Assembly (NCBI GenBank): GCA_028622995.1
Contig: JAJQJQ010000003.1
Location: 4,774,001-4,838,000, forward strand
DNA: 64,000 bases
Source: Panagrolaimus kolymaensis
Taxonomy: Eukaryota > Nematoda > Chromadorea > Rhabditida > Panagrolaimidae
Direction of reading: 5' to 3'
The position numbers and the translations under genes were made by a program. Shown here in pieces: positions 35,708 through 46,462 of the stretch (positions are counted from its first letter, which is position 1; every line of letters starts with the position of its first letter). The notes under the pieces are model-generated. The model worked only from the letters and a program-made list of their open reading frames with translations, searched no databases and had not been told where the DNA came from.

Positions 35708-36818
35708 TTTATAAAGTTTTAAACAAATGATAGAAACGATGTATAAAATAAATGCAAAAACTTTAAATGAATGCCACGGTCTTTTAGAAAAACACGCAAC
35801 TATTCTTCTTCCTCGCCATCGTCGCTGAATCAAGCATGTGAATAAACGAAAAAAAGCAACTATACAATATTTCATTTCATTTTTAGTTTTGAATGTTAAA
35901 TGCACAAAAATTAATATAAAATAAAAAAGTTTTTGTTTCTACAGTAAATAAAAACATTTAAATTAAAATATTCATACATACAAAATATGTTAGCTTTGTA
36001 ATTAATTGCCATTATCAACCTTCTCAAAGAATAGTTTACTCAGGTCAAATGCATTAATTGAACAATTATTATAAAAAATATATTTTTCTTGATTATGCTA
36101 GAAAAAATATAAGTAACATCACAAACACGCCTGTTTGTTTAATGTCGCACATCTTCATTTTTAAAAATAATATTGAGTTCAGACAAAACTTATTTTATTT
36201 AATTTTTTAATTAATGTTTTTATTTCTTCTTTATGCTTCGCGATTTGGGGTAATACAACTTTAATAATTTTAAAGGTGCCATAAACTTTTTTTCAGAATG
36301 TTTGTTTATGTCTTCAAAAAACATCCTCATGATTAAAATGCCTGTGTCATCTCCACCTCCGCCACCATCTTATGTTAAAAAAAGATCTTGTTTTTTTAGA
36401 TTATGTTCTGCCATTTTTTTCTTCTTGCCAAAGACGAAAGAATAAATCCATGTGCGATAATAAGGCACGACGATCGAGGGATAGATAAAAAGTGCCGACA
36501 CAAACATTAGCTTTTCTTGCTTGAGGATCAGCCAGCTGTCTTTGTTTCATCGTCAAGCAAGCTTTAACTTCCAAAGATTTTGTGTGTGAGACAAAGGAAA
36601 AAAGTTTTTTTCCTTGTCTTCTTCTTCCATAAATTTATTGATTGATTGTTGACGAATCTGCCAATGTTATATTTCTTGTTAGTCTTTTTTTTCTTTCATT
36701 TTTCTTTTTTAATCTTTTCTTCCAAAAGATGAATTTGTGTAATAAAAAAATACGCACATTTATATCGTGTGAATGTTTTTCTTTTTTTAATCGAAAAAGG
36801 TTGATAAATAATTTCCAG
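35708..36818. other. Divergent spacer before the deiodinase gene
   Basis: About 1.1 kb between two divergent starts. The acceptor TTTCCAG abuts the deiodinase ATG directly. No gene seen; open frames are T-rich noise. Confidence 0.5.
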
Positions 36819-38416
36819 ATGAGCCTTTTCGCAGAGGCGGCGAAAGCGGCTGCCCGTTCCTCTGCATCTTCATCGTCTTCTTCTCGATCATCGCCTGAAG
36901 CCGTTGCTGCTGCTACCGCTGAAACAGCAGAAAAACTAACATTTATGGGATATGTAAAACAATTTATTTCTTCAATAGAAGTATGGCATTTAAATGTATT
37001 TTCAACTGTTGTTGTTTTGGCATTTGTTTATTTTCAATTTCGATCCATGTTTGTTTCAAGGCTCAGGCCGAAACAACTCAAACAAGAACAAGAATCTTTT
37101 AATCAAAAAACTACAAAACAGAAAGAGTTTGCCGATAAACAAGTTGGTTAAAAATAATACTAAAAAAACATTTCATAAGAATATGTAAAATTCAGGTTGG
37201 CGATAGCATGGATATCGTGGATGATCACGATGATGAATTTACTTCTGTTAAAGAAATACCTTATCGAGGACCATCATATTCTGAAGAGGAAATGTGGAAG
37301 AGATCTCAGTTATTTTATGAATCAGTAAAGCTTCGAAGAAGTGTTCGTTGTTTTAGTAATAAAACGGTGCCAATGAAAATTATTCAAAATATTATTAAAG
37401 CTGCTGGTGAGTTGTTTCGTTCGATTATTGATTTGCTATAAAAATAATCATAAATTTATTATTTCATTATAAACAAATGTTTCGTAATACGAAACAAATA
37501 GTTGACAATAAATTATTTTATGTAATTGTTTATTTTTAGGGACAGGTCCAAGCGGCGCTAATTTACAACCATGGACTTTTTGCGTTGTTTCAAATGATAG
37601 TTTAAAAGCGAGAATACGAGAAATAGTTGAAGATGAAGAACAAATAAATTATTCTAGGCGGTAAGTATATACATACATTTAAAATAAAGCTAAAATAATA
37701 AGGATATTTACTTTTTAAGAATGGGAGCTAAATGGGTTTTGGATGTTGCACATTTGCATGTAAATTGGAATAAACCCTATTTAACTGAAGCGCCATATTT
37801 AATTCTTGTTATGAAACATGTAAATTTTTCTATATTTTTTATATAACTTTTTTTTTCAACTTTGGGTTTAGACATATCAAATGCTAGAAGATGGTAAGCG
37901 GCAACCAACATATTACAATGAAATTAGTACCTGTATAGCCACTGGAATATTATTGACAGCCATTCACAATGTTGGACTTGCTACAGTTGTTACAACCCCA
38001 TTAAATGCTGGTACACAAATACGTGACCTTCTGCAACGTCCAAAAAATGAAAAAGTTAGTTTTTTAGTTTTATACTAAAGAAAAAGGTCATAGTAATCCA
38101 TCAAAAATATAATTTCTTTTTGAAGACGCAAAATGCAAACTTTCTCTTTTTTTGTAAACCAAACTACAGTGTTTAAATTTTTTTAATTTGACAAGTGACG
38201 AATCGAACCTCTCACTCTGTCCCTAAAAAGCTATAAATCATTATTTGTCTATCTTTTTTTATGGAGCAATAAACTTTAACAATAAGTTTTTGATTTCAAT
38301 ATTGATTTTTATTTTTCTAGGTTGTTCTTTTGTTGCCAGTCGGTTACCCCGCCGATAATACCCACGTTCCTGATATCAAGCGAAAACCCATTGAAGAAAT
38401 TATCCGCTTATATTAA
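36819..38416 (+). CDS. sup-18: Iodotyrosine deiodinase family flavoprotein (IYD; SUP-18 in C. elegans)
   Basis: Six exons (36819-37142, 37196-37406, 37540-37660, 37720-37819, 37872-38054, 38321-38416) give 344 residues. An Ala/Ser-rich N-terminus precedes a membrane anchor (about 58-76) and a nitroreductase-fold FMN domain. Diagnostic blocks are LRRSVRCFSNKTVP (FMN-binding arginines), AGTGPSGANLQPWTF, YYNEISTCIATGILL, TTPLNAG and LLPVGYPADNTHVPDIKRKP. IYD removes iodide from mono- and diiodotyrosine in vertebrates. In C. elegans SUP-18 regulates the two-pore K+ channel SUP-9 complex. Start choice rests on the ATG directly after TTTCCAG, a strong trans-splice site. Confidence 0.93.
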
Positions 38417-38677
38417 TCTTTCCTTTTTTCCTGTTCTTTCTTCTCTCACTCACTTATTGAAAAAGCATATCTGAAGAATATTCTTTTCTTTGATTTTTTT
38501 TATTACATTTGCAATTTGCAAAATTTATTGCAGATATTCCAAAGCTTTCACTTAATTGTTTTTGAGTTTTTTATAAAACAAATTTAACAAAAAATTTAAA
38601 AGATGAAAAAAACAAAATGTTAAAAAGTAAGCAACCATATGATAATTAAATTGTCATGAGAAGTATGTATGCAAAAC

Positions 38678-39208
38678 TTAATAAGGAACTTTATCTGCCT
38701 TATTTTTCCATTCATTAAATGGTTGCAAATATGCATCAATTTTGAGTTGTTCCCATACTCGACCTTCATTGGTAATAGGGTTTCTAACAAATTCGTGGAA
38801 ATGACTGTCATCGAAATCAGCTTCAGCTGCCTGAAATTGTCTTTATTTTATATGCCATAAATTTTTGATGCTTTGAAAACTCACATCAGTGGATGTTGCA
38901 GCAAAATAAACCGCATTCAATCGAGCCCATAAACATGCTCCCATACACATGGGGCATGGATAACAGCTAGTATAAAGTTGACAACCAGTTAATTCATGAG
39001 TTCCTAAAACTTCACAAGCATTTCGAATTGCGGTAATTTCAGCATGAGCAGTGGCATCACAATTTCCAATAACCATGTTATGCCCTTTCGCAATAATTTT
39101 TCCATCTTTTACTACAACAGCCCCAAATGGACCTCCATCACCCTCGTTTACACCTTTAATGGCTTCTTCCACAGCTAAACGCATAAATGCTGCATCAGGA
39201 CCCGCCAT
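38678..39208 (-). CDS. Bacterial-type guanine deaminase (cytidine-deaminase fold)
   Basis: Two minus-strand exons (39208-38885 and 38830-38678) separated by a 54-bp intron give 158 residues. The zinc site of the cytidine-deaminase superfamily is complete: His55-Ala-Glu57 and PCPMC (Cys85, Cys88). The blocks EGDGGPFGAVVVKDG, CDATAHAEITAIR and TDAAEADFDDS, and the aromatic C-terminus FNEWKNKADKVPY, closely follow the GuaD guanine deaminases of Bacillus-like bacteria rather than tRNA adenosine deaminases or cytidine deaminases. It would convert guanine to xanthine. Animal guanine deaminases known best belong to the unrelated amidohydrolase family. A TATTTTAG acceptor about 18 nt before the ATG suggests normal nematode trans-splicing. 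It converges with the deiodinase gene 261 bp away. Confidence 0.88.
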
Positions 39209-40401
39209 TATTATGAAGATGTTCTAAAATAATATAGTTAAAATTCTTTGTGTTAGATTATAAAAAATCACAAATTCAAAAGCAAAAATAAAATTGATTT
39301 AAATAAAATTTCCATAAACAAATCACTTTCCGCAACAAAAAAGATTTATCAGGAAAAGTTTTTCCGCAGTGATAACGATTTAAAAGGTTAAAGCAAGATT
39401 TTTTTGTCCCGTTATAAAAAAAGAGTTATCATCCATGATTTATGGAAAGCAATGTTTCATTTTGTGAAAGTGTAGGTTAAAAATTTTGATAAAAAAAAGA
39501 CAAAGAAACAAGAGAAGGTAAAAAACAGGAAAATGAAAACGTTTTGCATGGACATTTCGTAAAATTAAATTAACCGTTTAAAATAGGTGCATTGAAACTT
39601 TAAAACACTCAAATATTTCAAAAGCTTTTATAAATTTCTCCAAAATGTGTGAAGAACATCAAATGATTTTTTTCTGAGGAAAACAGATTAAAAAAATATA
39701 TAATCCTTTTTTCCTCTTATCGAAACGTTTTAAAAAAGTTTTTGAAGGATTAAAAAGAAAAATCTGGGGAGAGAAAAAAATAAAATAATCAGTGCAGCCG
39801 CAATTTAAATGTTATACATTCATACTTGCGTAACCAGGAGAGCAAGCAACGTGTATGCACGCGCATCATCGATCTATGACCGTCTTTTCCCTCTTTTTTT
39901 CTTCACACTATGCAAGCCCAGGCTGAATGTTTATTGCATTGCACTCATGTGTACTAAAATGTTTTCTTTTTCATTTTTTTCTCTTTGATGTGTGCTTGAA
40001 CAAAGAAACGGAATGTCTATTGCGCAAAAGCGCAAAAATGTTATGTTTAAAAAAGTGTTTATATTCTGAAAATGGTTTAAAAGTACAGACTGAATTTTGC
40101 TAGGTGTTTTTCCGACCAAGCTTCTAAAATAAAAAAAGAGCATAAAATTTATTAAAGTGAATACATTTTCAATAAAAACACAAAAAGCATCAAAGAACAA
40201 CAAGCGCTATCTTTTATAGTTGTTTAAGGAAGTAAAAAATTCACACACATTTCAATATATTTATTATCAACCAGGAAGAATGAGTTAAATGGAAAAAAAG
40301 TGGGATAGGATAGGATAGAATGAAACCATATTAAACACTTGTTTTACTAAAGAAACATTTATCGAAACGTTTTAATGAATAAAAGTGAAATCACCAAATA
40401 T
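39209..40401. other. Spacer with no gene seen
   Basis: About 1.2 kb of A-rich DNA on the + strand between two minus-strand genes. It should contain the guanine deaminase promoter and the 3' UTR of the next gene. A short GGATA repeat (about four units) lies near 40305. The open frame at 39931-40203 (minus) is Phe/Leu-rich and not convincing. Confidence 0.55.
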
Positions 40402-40847
40402 TTACCGGGTTGAATTTGTGTGGCTCCAGTAATTATCATGAGCAACTCGATATGGGCTTTCATAATCTGGTTCATGTATCGTTCTTAATGGAGTATCTCT
40501 GGGACTTTCATGAGAACCTGAAGAATGAAGCCGTATAAATTGGCCTAGAATAAATCCAGCTATTAATACAGCCCAAATAATTGAAATCCAAGCTGCAGTG
40601 GAAAGCGGCGGTTCTTCAACTTCGGTACAATAAAGTTTTTGGGGCGACAAAGCAAATGATCCCAATCGATAGGTTTCTCCAAGGCAAAAATGTGGTTCAT
40701 GAAATCTTCAATAAAACTTTTTTAAACATTTTAAAGGAAACAAATACAAGCTTACAAAGCTGGCCTCACGCATAAACTCCCAATTGGGCATCTTCCTTCT
40801 GAGCCACAATTAGTTGAATTTCCATCATAAACAACAGAAAAAACCAT
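40402..40847 (-). CDS. Unknown small single-pass membrane protein, Cys-rich ectodomain
   Basis: Two minus-strand exons (40847-40756 and 40705-40402) give 131 residues. The first about 66 residues contain five cysteines (14, 20, 26, 38, 57) and an NST glycosylation site, then a membrane helix at about 68-88 (WISIIWAVLIAGFILG) and a polar tail of about 40 residues rich in His, Ser, Arg and Tyr. No clear signal peptide is encoded from this Met. Either the protein is a type III membrane protein or an upstream leader exon is missing from the model. The odd cysteine count also hints that the N-terminus is incomplete. I do not recognise the family. Confidence 0.6.
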
Positions 40848-42188
40848 TGAAACTTGGGATCAAAGAAAAAAAAGTTTTGCTAAACTGAATTTGAAATTAA
40901 ATTGAGTTAGTTGCTTTTCTTCTCAAAGATTTTTTTATCTAATCCAATCCACACAGCTGCTGGCACGTGAACAGAAAACAACAAATAAAAATTGGCTGAT
41001 CGAAAAACACAACTAACTGCAGCGGCAGGCAAATAGCAATTGTTTCGTGAGTGATCTTCTTTCACTCTTCTTCTTCTAGATTCGTTGATTTATTGGCGTC
41101 GATTGAAAAAATTCACACAATTATATGTATCTGCATGCTAAAGAAATTTAATGTTACTTTTAGCCATTTTTTTAAATATTTGTTTGGATGCAAAAAAGAG
41201 CCAAAACCTTTGTTTACATTCAAAAAAGTTTTAAGATTTTTTTATATGACTCGAATTTCAAATTCGCCATTGGCTTGTATGAGCATCGATTGCTTTTGTT
41301 TTTTGTTTTTGTGTAAAGAATTTTTAAATTTAAACAATTTTATTTTAATATCATGGAATGCACAAACGGAAAACTATTATTACCTGATATAACTATTTTA
41401 AAAAAGCATAGTTTTAAAGAAAATTTGCTACAAAAAAATCAAAATTCTTTGAATATTTTTGTCATCATTATTTTCCTATTAAAAAAATAGACTTTTTGAA
41501 ACTTAAAATAATTTTTTTAAACAAATTTGGATTAAAACTATGCTTTTAAAATTACTACATATTCCTTTTTTGTGTTACCGGAGAATTCATTGAAGAAGAG
41601 CAAAAAACATTAAAGAAAAAACAAACAAATTTGAAAGGATAAATTCACTGGGGCAGGATAAAGGATAATGGATAAAGATCAAATTAAAAATATATTAAAA
41701 AAAAGAGCAGCCCTGTTTTGACAAAAGAAACTTTGCACTCGTTAAAAAAAGAAATAAAAAATAAAGAAAATATTTTAAAAAATCTTAATTAATTTTTTTA
41801 CGTAATCGCGCTACAATAATGGTAAATGTGAGACCAGTTTTGGAATAGAAATAAAATATGAAGGATAAACCTTTAAAAATAAGAATAAAGGAAAAAACAA
41901 TTCTGATGTGTGTTTAAAGAAATAATAAAAAAAAACAAATTGAGCACAAAGATGTATGTATAACAATATTGAAGAACTGGGATACGCGTTTGAATAATAT
42001 CAGAAAACTAAGAAAAAAGAAGAAAAAAATATTTACACGTAAATTGAGCAAGTCTTTCAAAAATATAGAAAAAGAAAATAGTAACCGTTAATTATAACTC
42101 GGGATAGAGGATTGAGAAGAAGAAGAAAATTGTAATAATGCAAAGATCATATGTAAAAAAATTATTTAATTAACCAAATGGATCAGGG
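40848..42188. other. Spacer holding a foldback repeat, no gene seen
   Basis: About 1.3 kb between the small membrane protein and the PTEN stop codon, A-rich on the + strand. The only structure I see is the inverted repeat at 41391-41560. The open frame at 41051-41392 is Phe/Leu-rich noise. Confidence 0.55.
41391..41560. repeat. Imperfect foldback (possible MITE or hairpin RNA)
   Basis: A perfect 16-bp inverted repeat (AAAAGCATAGTTTTAA at 41402-41417 and its complement at 41532-41547) is separated by 114 bp. Outward the arms continue as ATTTTAAAA with one indel. Inward they continue with an AAATTTG match after four mismatches. Total span is about 170 bp. No target duplication is obvious. Confidence 0.6.
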
Positions 42189-45100
42189 CTATAATGCTTG
42201 TCTTTTATCATCACTAAAGCTTTCAACCGGTCGTCGAATTGTTGCACTATCGGAATCAGTTGATTGCCCTTCAGAAGCAGCCTCTTCTTCTAAGCTCTGA
42301 AAAAAACAAATGTCAATGTTTTAATTCATTCAAGATAAGTAACTTACTCGACACGAGGAACTGGACGAACTTGTAGCCCAACTGCAATCGGAAGGATGAA
42401 CATCTTCAGCATGCTCACTTCCAGTGCTTATCATGGATTGCTTTTTAATTAACTAAAAAATTGTTTGTGGTTTTATTACGCCATTAATTTCAGAAGGTTT
42501 AACTTACTTTGTCAACCGTTGCACTTCTTGCACTTCGAGTTCGAAGTGTTGGCTTCCCGGTTTCCAGGGATTTAGAAAGTTGGTGTTCGCTGCCACCTGA
42601 AGAAATAGTCGCACATCGGCCATGAGCAGTCGGAATAATTGTGGTATCACTTTGTGGTGAATTATTTGTTTCTGTATCCAAGTTGGAGCCACTTGAATTA
42701 TTTCTCAACTCATTTACATGTTCTTCAATTGTTGGGCGATCAGTTTCGCAAATTATTTTCATGCCATTTACATTTTCAGTTTTATACAGCGAACAACTAA
42801 AAAAGTTTATTACTTTAATTGTTTACCTCAAATTTTTGCTAACTTACCGATATTGATAATTTGGATGTTTTGAAACTGAAGTAACTTTTTGCCTAAAGAA
42901 AAATTTCTTTAAATGTGGATCATTTTTAATTTCAGCATTTTCATTTGAAGATGTTTCATCAGTTTGATCCGATTCACTGCTAACGGTGTTACTACTTTTA
43001 ACCTTTCTTGCTTCTTCAGCATATTTTTTTCCTTTCATTGATTCATGCTTTTTCAAATCTTTTTCATCTTGCTTCTTTCTCGTGACATTAATAAAATTTT
43101 CAGCGAGTTTAATATCCGATTGTGAATTTGCATTAATACATCTCGTGATAATATGAATTTTAAATCCGCTATCAATTTCCTTGTTTTTATATGCTCGATC
43201 AATTTCCATAACAGGAAAAGTTGATACATGTTCATCTGGGCGTCGCATAAGGCAAAGTGGTCCACCAACAAAAGGTCTTTTTTCTGGGGTTTCAGATTTG
43301 GGCATTAAATTTCCATCTTTTGGAACTGATTGTCTTCGTTCATTGTAAGAATCTTTGATTAAATTTTTTCGATATGCAGCTCGAAGCATTTCTTCAATAT
43401 TATGACGTGGGGCATTTCCACATGGATATATGTGTTGTAGAGATTCTTCGGGACAATGTGAATCTAAGCCTGGTGGTTTTCGAACTATGATGCCATCATT
43501 TTCATTATTTTCATCCTCAGCAAAATCATTATTGACACAATCGAGACTTGCACGCGAAGGCTTAGTTGCTTCAATGAGATCATTATTTCGTTTGACTAAT
43601 CCGCCATCTTGTGAAGACCATCGTTCACATTTGGCTTCTTGAGCTGCTGATGAGCGATCCGAAGCTTTGATAGCAGCTTTTTTAGGTTCTAATGCTTCAG
43701 CTAATTTTTTAGCCACTCCATTCAAACGCAATCCGCTGGATGAGGTTTTTTGTTGTCCAATGGAAGGTGTCCGAGAGCTGCTTCGAGTGGATGGGGGTGC
43801 AGCTGGAACAGATGGAGGAGAATCAACGGATTCGTTATCAGGAGCACTGGCTCGATTTGGCATGCCAAGTGAAAAATTTAGTTTATGAGCTGGCGGAGAA
43901 TTTGGTACAGATGCCGAGAAAGAAGTAGCATTGTGAACTCGATGTTCAGAAACGGAGCTGGATTTTGGTTGAAGATCCATTTGATTTTCAATAATGGAAG
44001 CTTTTTGTTTTGAAACTTTTGAAACAATTGTTGCTCCATCATCAAGATATGGAAATGCTTCATCTCCGTGAACATATGCTCCACCACAAAATGAAGGACA
44101 TGTGAACATTGTGTTAAACCAAACATGGCCAATTTTATCAGGTTTCTTAGGCTAAAATAATTTAATATTAATAAATATATTAAAGGATTGAAGAAGTAAT
44201 TACAAAGAAGCCAAATTGTTGAGATTTACTGATATCAACTCGAATGTCACCTTCCAAGAAGACGCGGGCATTCGATGGCACCGTCCAACCATAGCATCGA
44301 CTTAAAAAAAGATAAATTAGCAACAATAGAAATGAATGAAAGCAAGAAAAAATATTACCGAGAAATACAATCTTTTCCTGATTGAGGATTATTTGAATCG
44401 TAAGTATCATCACCAAGCATATTGGAATATTTTTGCCACATTTCATCTTCCTCATCATATTCATCAGAAGATAATGAAAGTTCAAGACCATGAAATACAT
44501 CGATATCTCCATTAGCAACTCTCAAATTTATTGATCCTTTACTCAAAAGGGTTTTAGTCTTGGGTGGCCTTTCAATATACACTCCAACCAATTCAACTTT
44601 TAATGGAAGATAATTAAGTTGTTTATCGCGAAGATGAGCAAAATAATATACATATCTTCTTTGTGATGGAATGGTTACTCCTTTGTTATTATGGGTTCTA
44701 ACAATACTATAATAATCCATGATTTGTCGAGGATTTTCAAAGAATTTAATATAATATAAATATGCACAAATCATAACACCCGTTCGACCTTTTCCAGCTT
44801 TACAATGTACTGCAACAACATTGGTTGAATCCTTTTCAAGATGTTCATGAACTTCTCGACAAAATGGCGCCATTAATTCCAATCGAGGTGGATGATGATC
44901 TTTCATTTCATATGATACCACACGATAATGAAAATTCTTTTCATCATATGCATATTGTCCTCGACTAAAAAATGAAGGAATAAAAGATGGGTTTTTAAAT
45001 TTAAAAAACGCTACTTACAGGTTAAAGACTTTATATTTATCTGAATGATATTTTTCAAGGAATTTAACAATGTGCCTCATATTATTTCGATAAAGGGATT

Positions 45101-46462
45101 CAGCAGTATCAGCTGGATATCCCATGGCGATAATACGATCAGTAATATCTGCAAAATTGAGAGATAAGATAGTTTTTGGTAAAGCTTTAAACTTACATGT
45201 GAGATCAAGATTAAATCCATCACTTTGAAATCTTCGCCTATTTTGGCTCACAATAGTTCGCAATGGAACACATATCATGTCTTTAGCACTATTTGCACTA
45301 AACACTGAAGATGGTTGGGGTGAATATAATTGTGGTAATGGTGACATTGAAGGAGGTGAATTCTTTCCAGATGATGCTCGGCTACTGCATCTTTGGCTAA
45401 TTCCTTGAGGTGGTAACTCTAACGCTTTATTGTTATTGCAATTTTCATTATTTTGACTTATGCTTCTATTTGCAAAAAATCCCATACTAAATCCAGAGCT
45501 TTTCTTGGTTGTTGTCGTAGTAATAGTATTAAATGTATCCAATTGCAATGGAACTAAAGTTGGGGATGGATTGGATGAGGATGAAGAGGGTGAACTGGAT
45601 GCTGTTAAATTACTGCAATCCAAATTAATTCTATTGCCTCCACCTTTAATTGCAGTTGAGCCAGGAATATGATCATTTGAAGACATGGTTGCTACACCCG
45701 AAGATGATGCGGAACTTTCACCACCTTGTTCGGATGTGGATGTAGAGCTGCTTAATGTTGAAACCGTGGAACTAAAAAAATGATGTTTTACACTATTGTT
45801 TTAAAGCAACAAAAAAAAGCTGCAAAAAATCGACAAGAATTACGTTTCCGGTGTTTTAAACTATTTTGTTCTAAGAATAAACTTTTAGCACAAAAACCGT
45901 TTGAAAATAACAATAAAAAGAGATTTTTCCCAGGGAAATAAAATAAAAACTCGGGCAATTTATGAAGATTAAAAGGTCAAACTAACCGAACTCAAAATTA
46001 GCCCAAAATGATTCTCAATCAATTACATGTCAATAAATCCTATAATTTAGTTGACTGGGACTAATTATAGCACTAATTGTGGCATAATTTTAATACCCTT
46101 AAATAATCAACAAAAGGTGGCATTTATTTTCTCCACGGACTTTATTAACCTTTTTATAATTTTTTTTCCTTAACTCAGGTTATTTTTGCTTAGACATGAG
46201 AAATATGTAATATATCATTTAGATGTTAAAAAATTACTTACAAAGTTGTGCTAGTTGACCCATGATGGGCTTTGTCATTTTGTGTAAGCGAAGCGGCTGC
46301 TGCTGTTGCCACTGTTTGGGGTTGTTGAACGGAAGTTGTCGCGGGGGCAGAAGAGGATGAATTTCCTTCTAAACCATTTGGAGAATGCTGCGGCTCAATT
46401 CTATTAACATTTTGTGGTTTTGAGCTTGCATTATTTTCAACAATATAAAGTTTTTCCATCAT
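42189..46462 (-). CDS. daf-18: PTEN phosphoinositide phosphatase (DAF-18-like, extended)
   Basis: Nine minus-strand exons (46462-46242, 45771-45197, 45148-45019, 44964-44359, 44300-44204, 44151-42848, 42796-42508, 42452-42348, 42296-42189) join with consistent phases to 1144 residues. A Ser/Thr/Asn-rich N-terminal extension of about 250 residues precedes the lipid-binding motif QNRRRFQSDGFNLDL. The dual-specificity phosphatase domain follows, with active site HCKAGKGRTG (Cys near 363) and TI-loop block GVTIPSQRRYVYYF. The C2 domain ends at IGHVWFNTMFTCP. A disordered tail of about 560 residues follows. Both acid-site lysines of PTEN (CKAGKGR) are present, so PI(3,4,5)P3 3-phosphatase activity is expected. 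It would oppose PI3K in insulin/IGF signalling at the plasma membrane. C. elegans DAF-18 also has a long tail; the long N-terminus is notable. Confidence 0.94.

Noticed and set aside
38190..38225. B-box-like GGTTCGATTCG on the minus strand inside a deiodinase intron
   Set aside because: The flanking sequence does not form a T-stem or acceptor stem.
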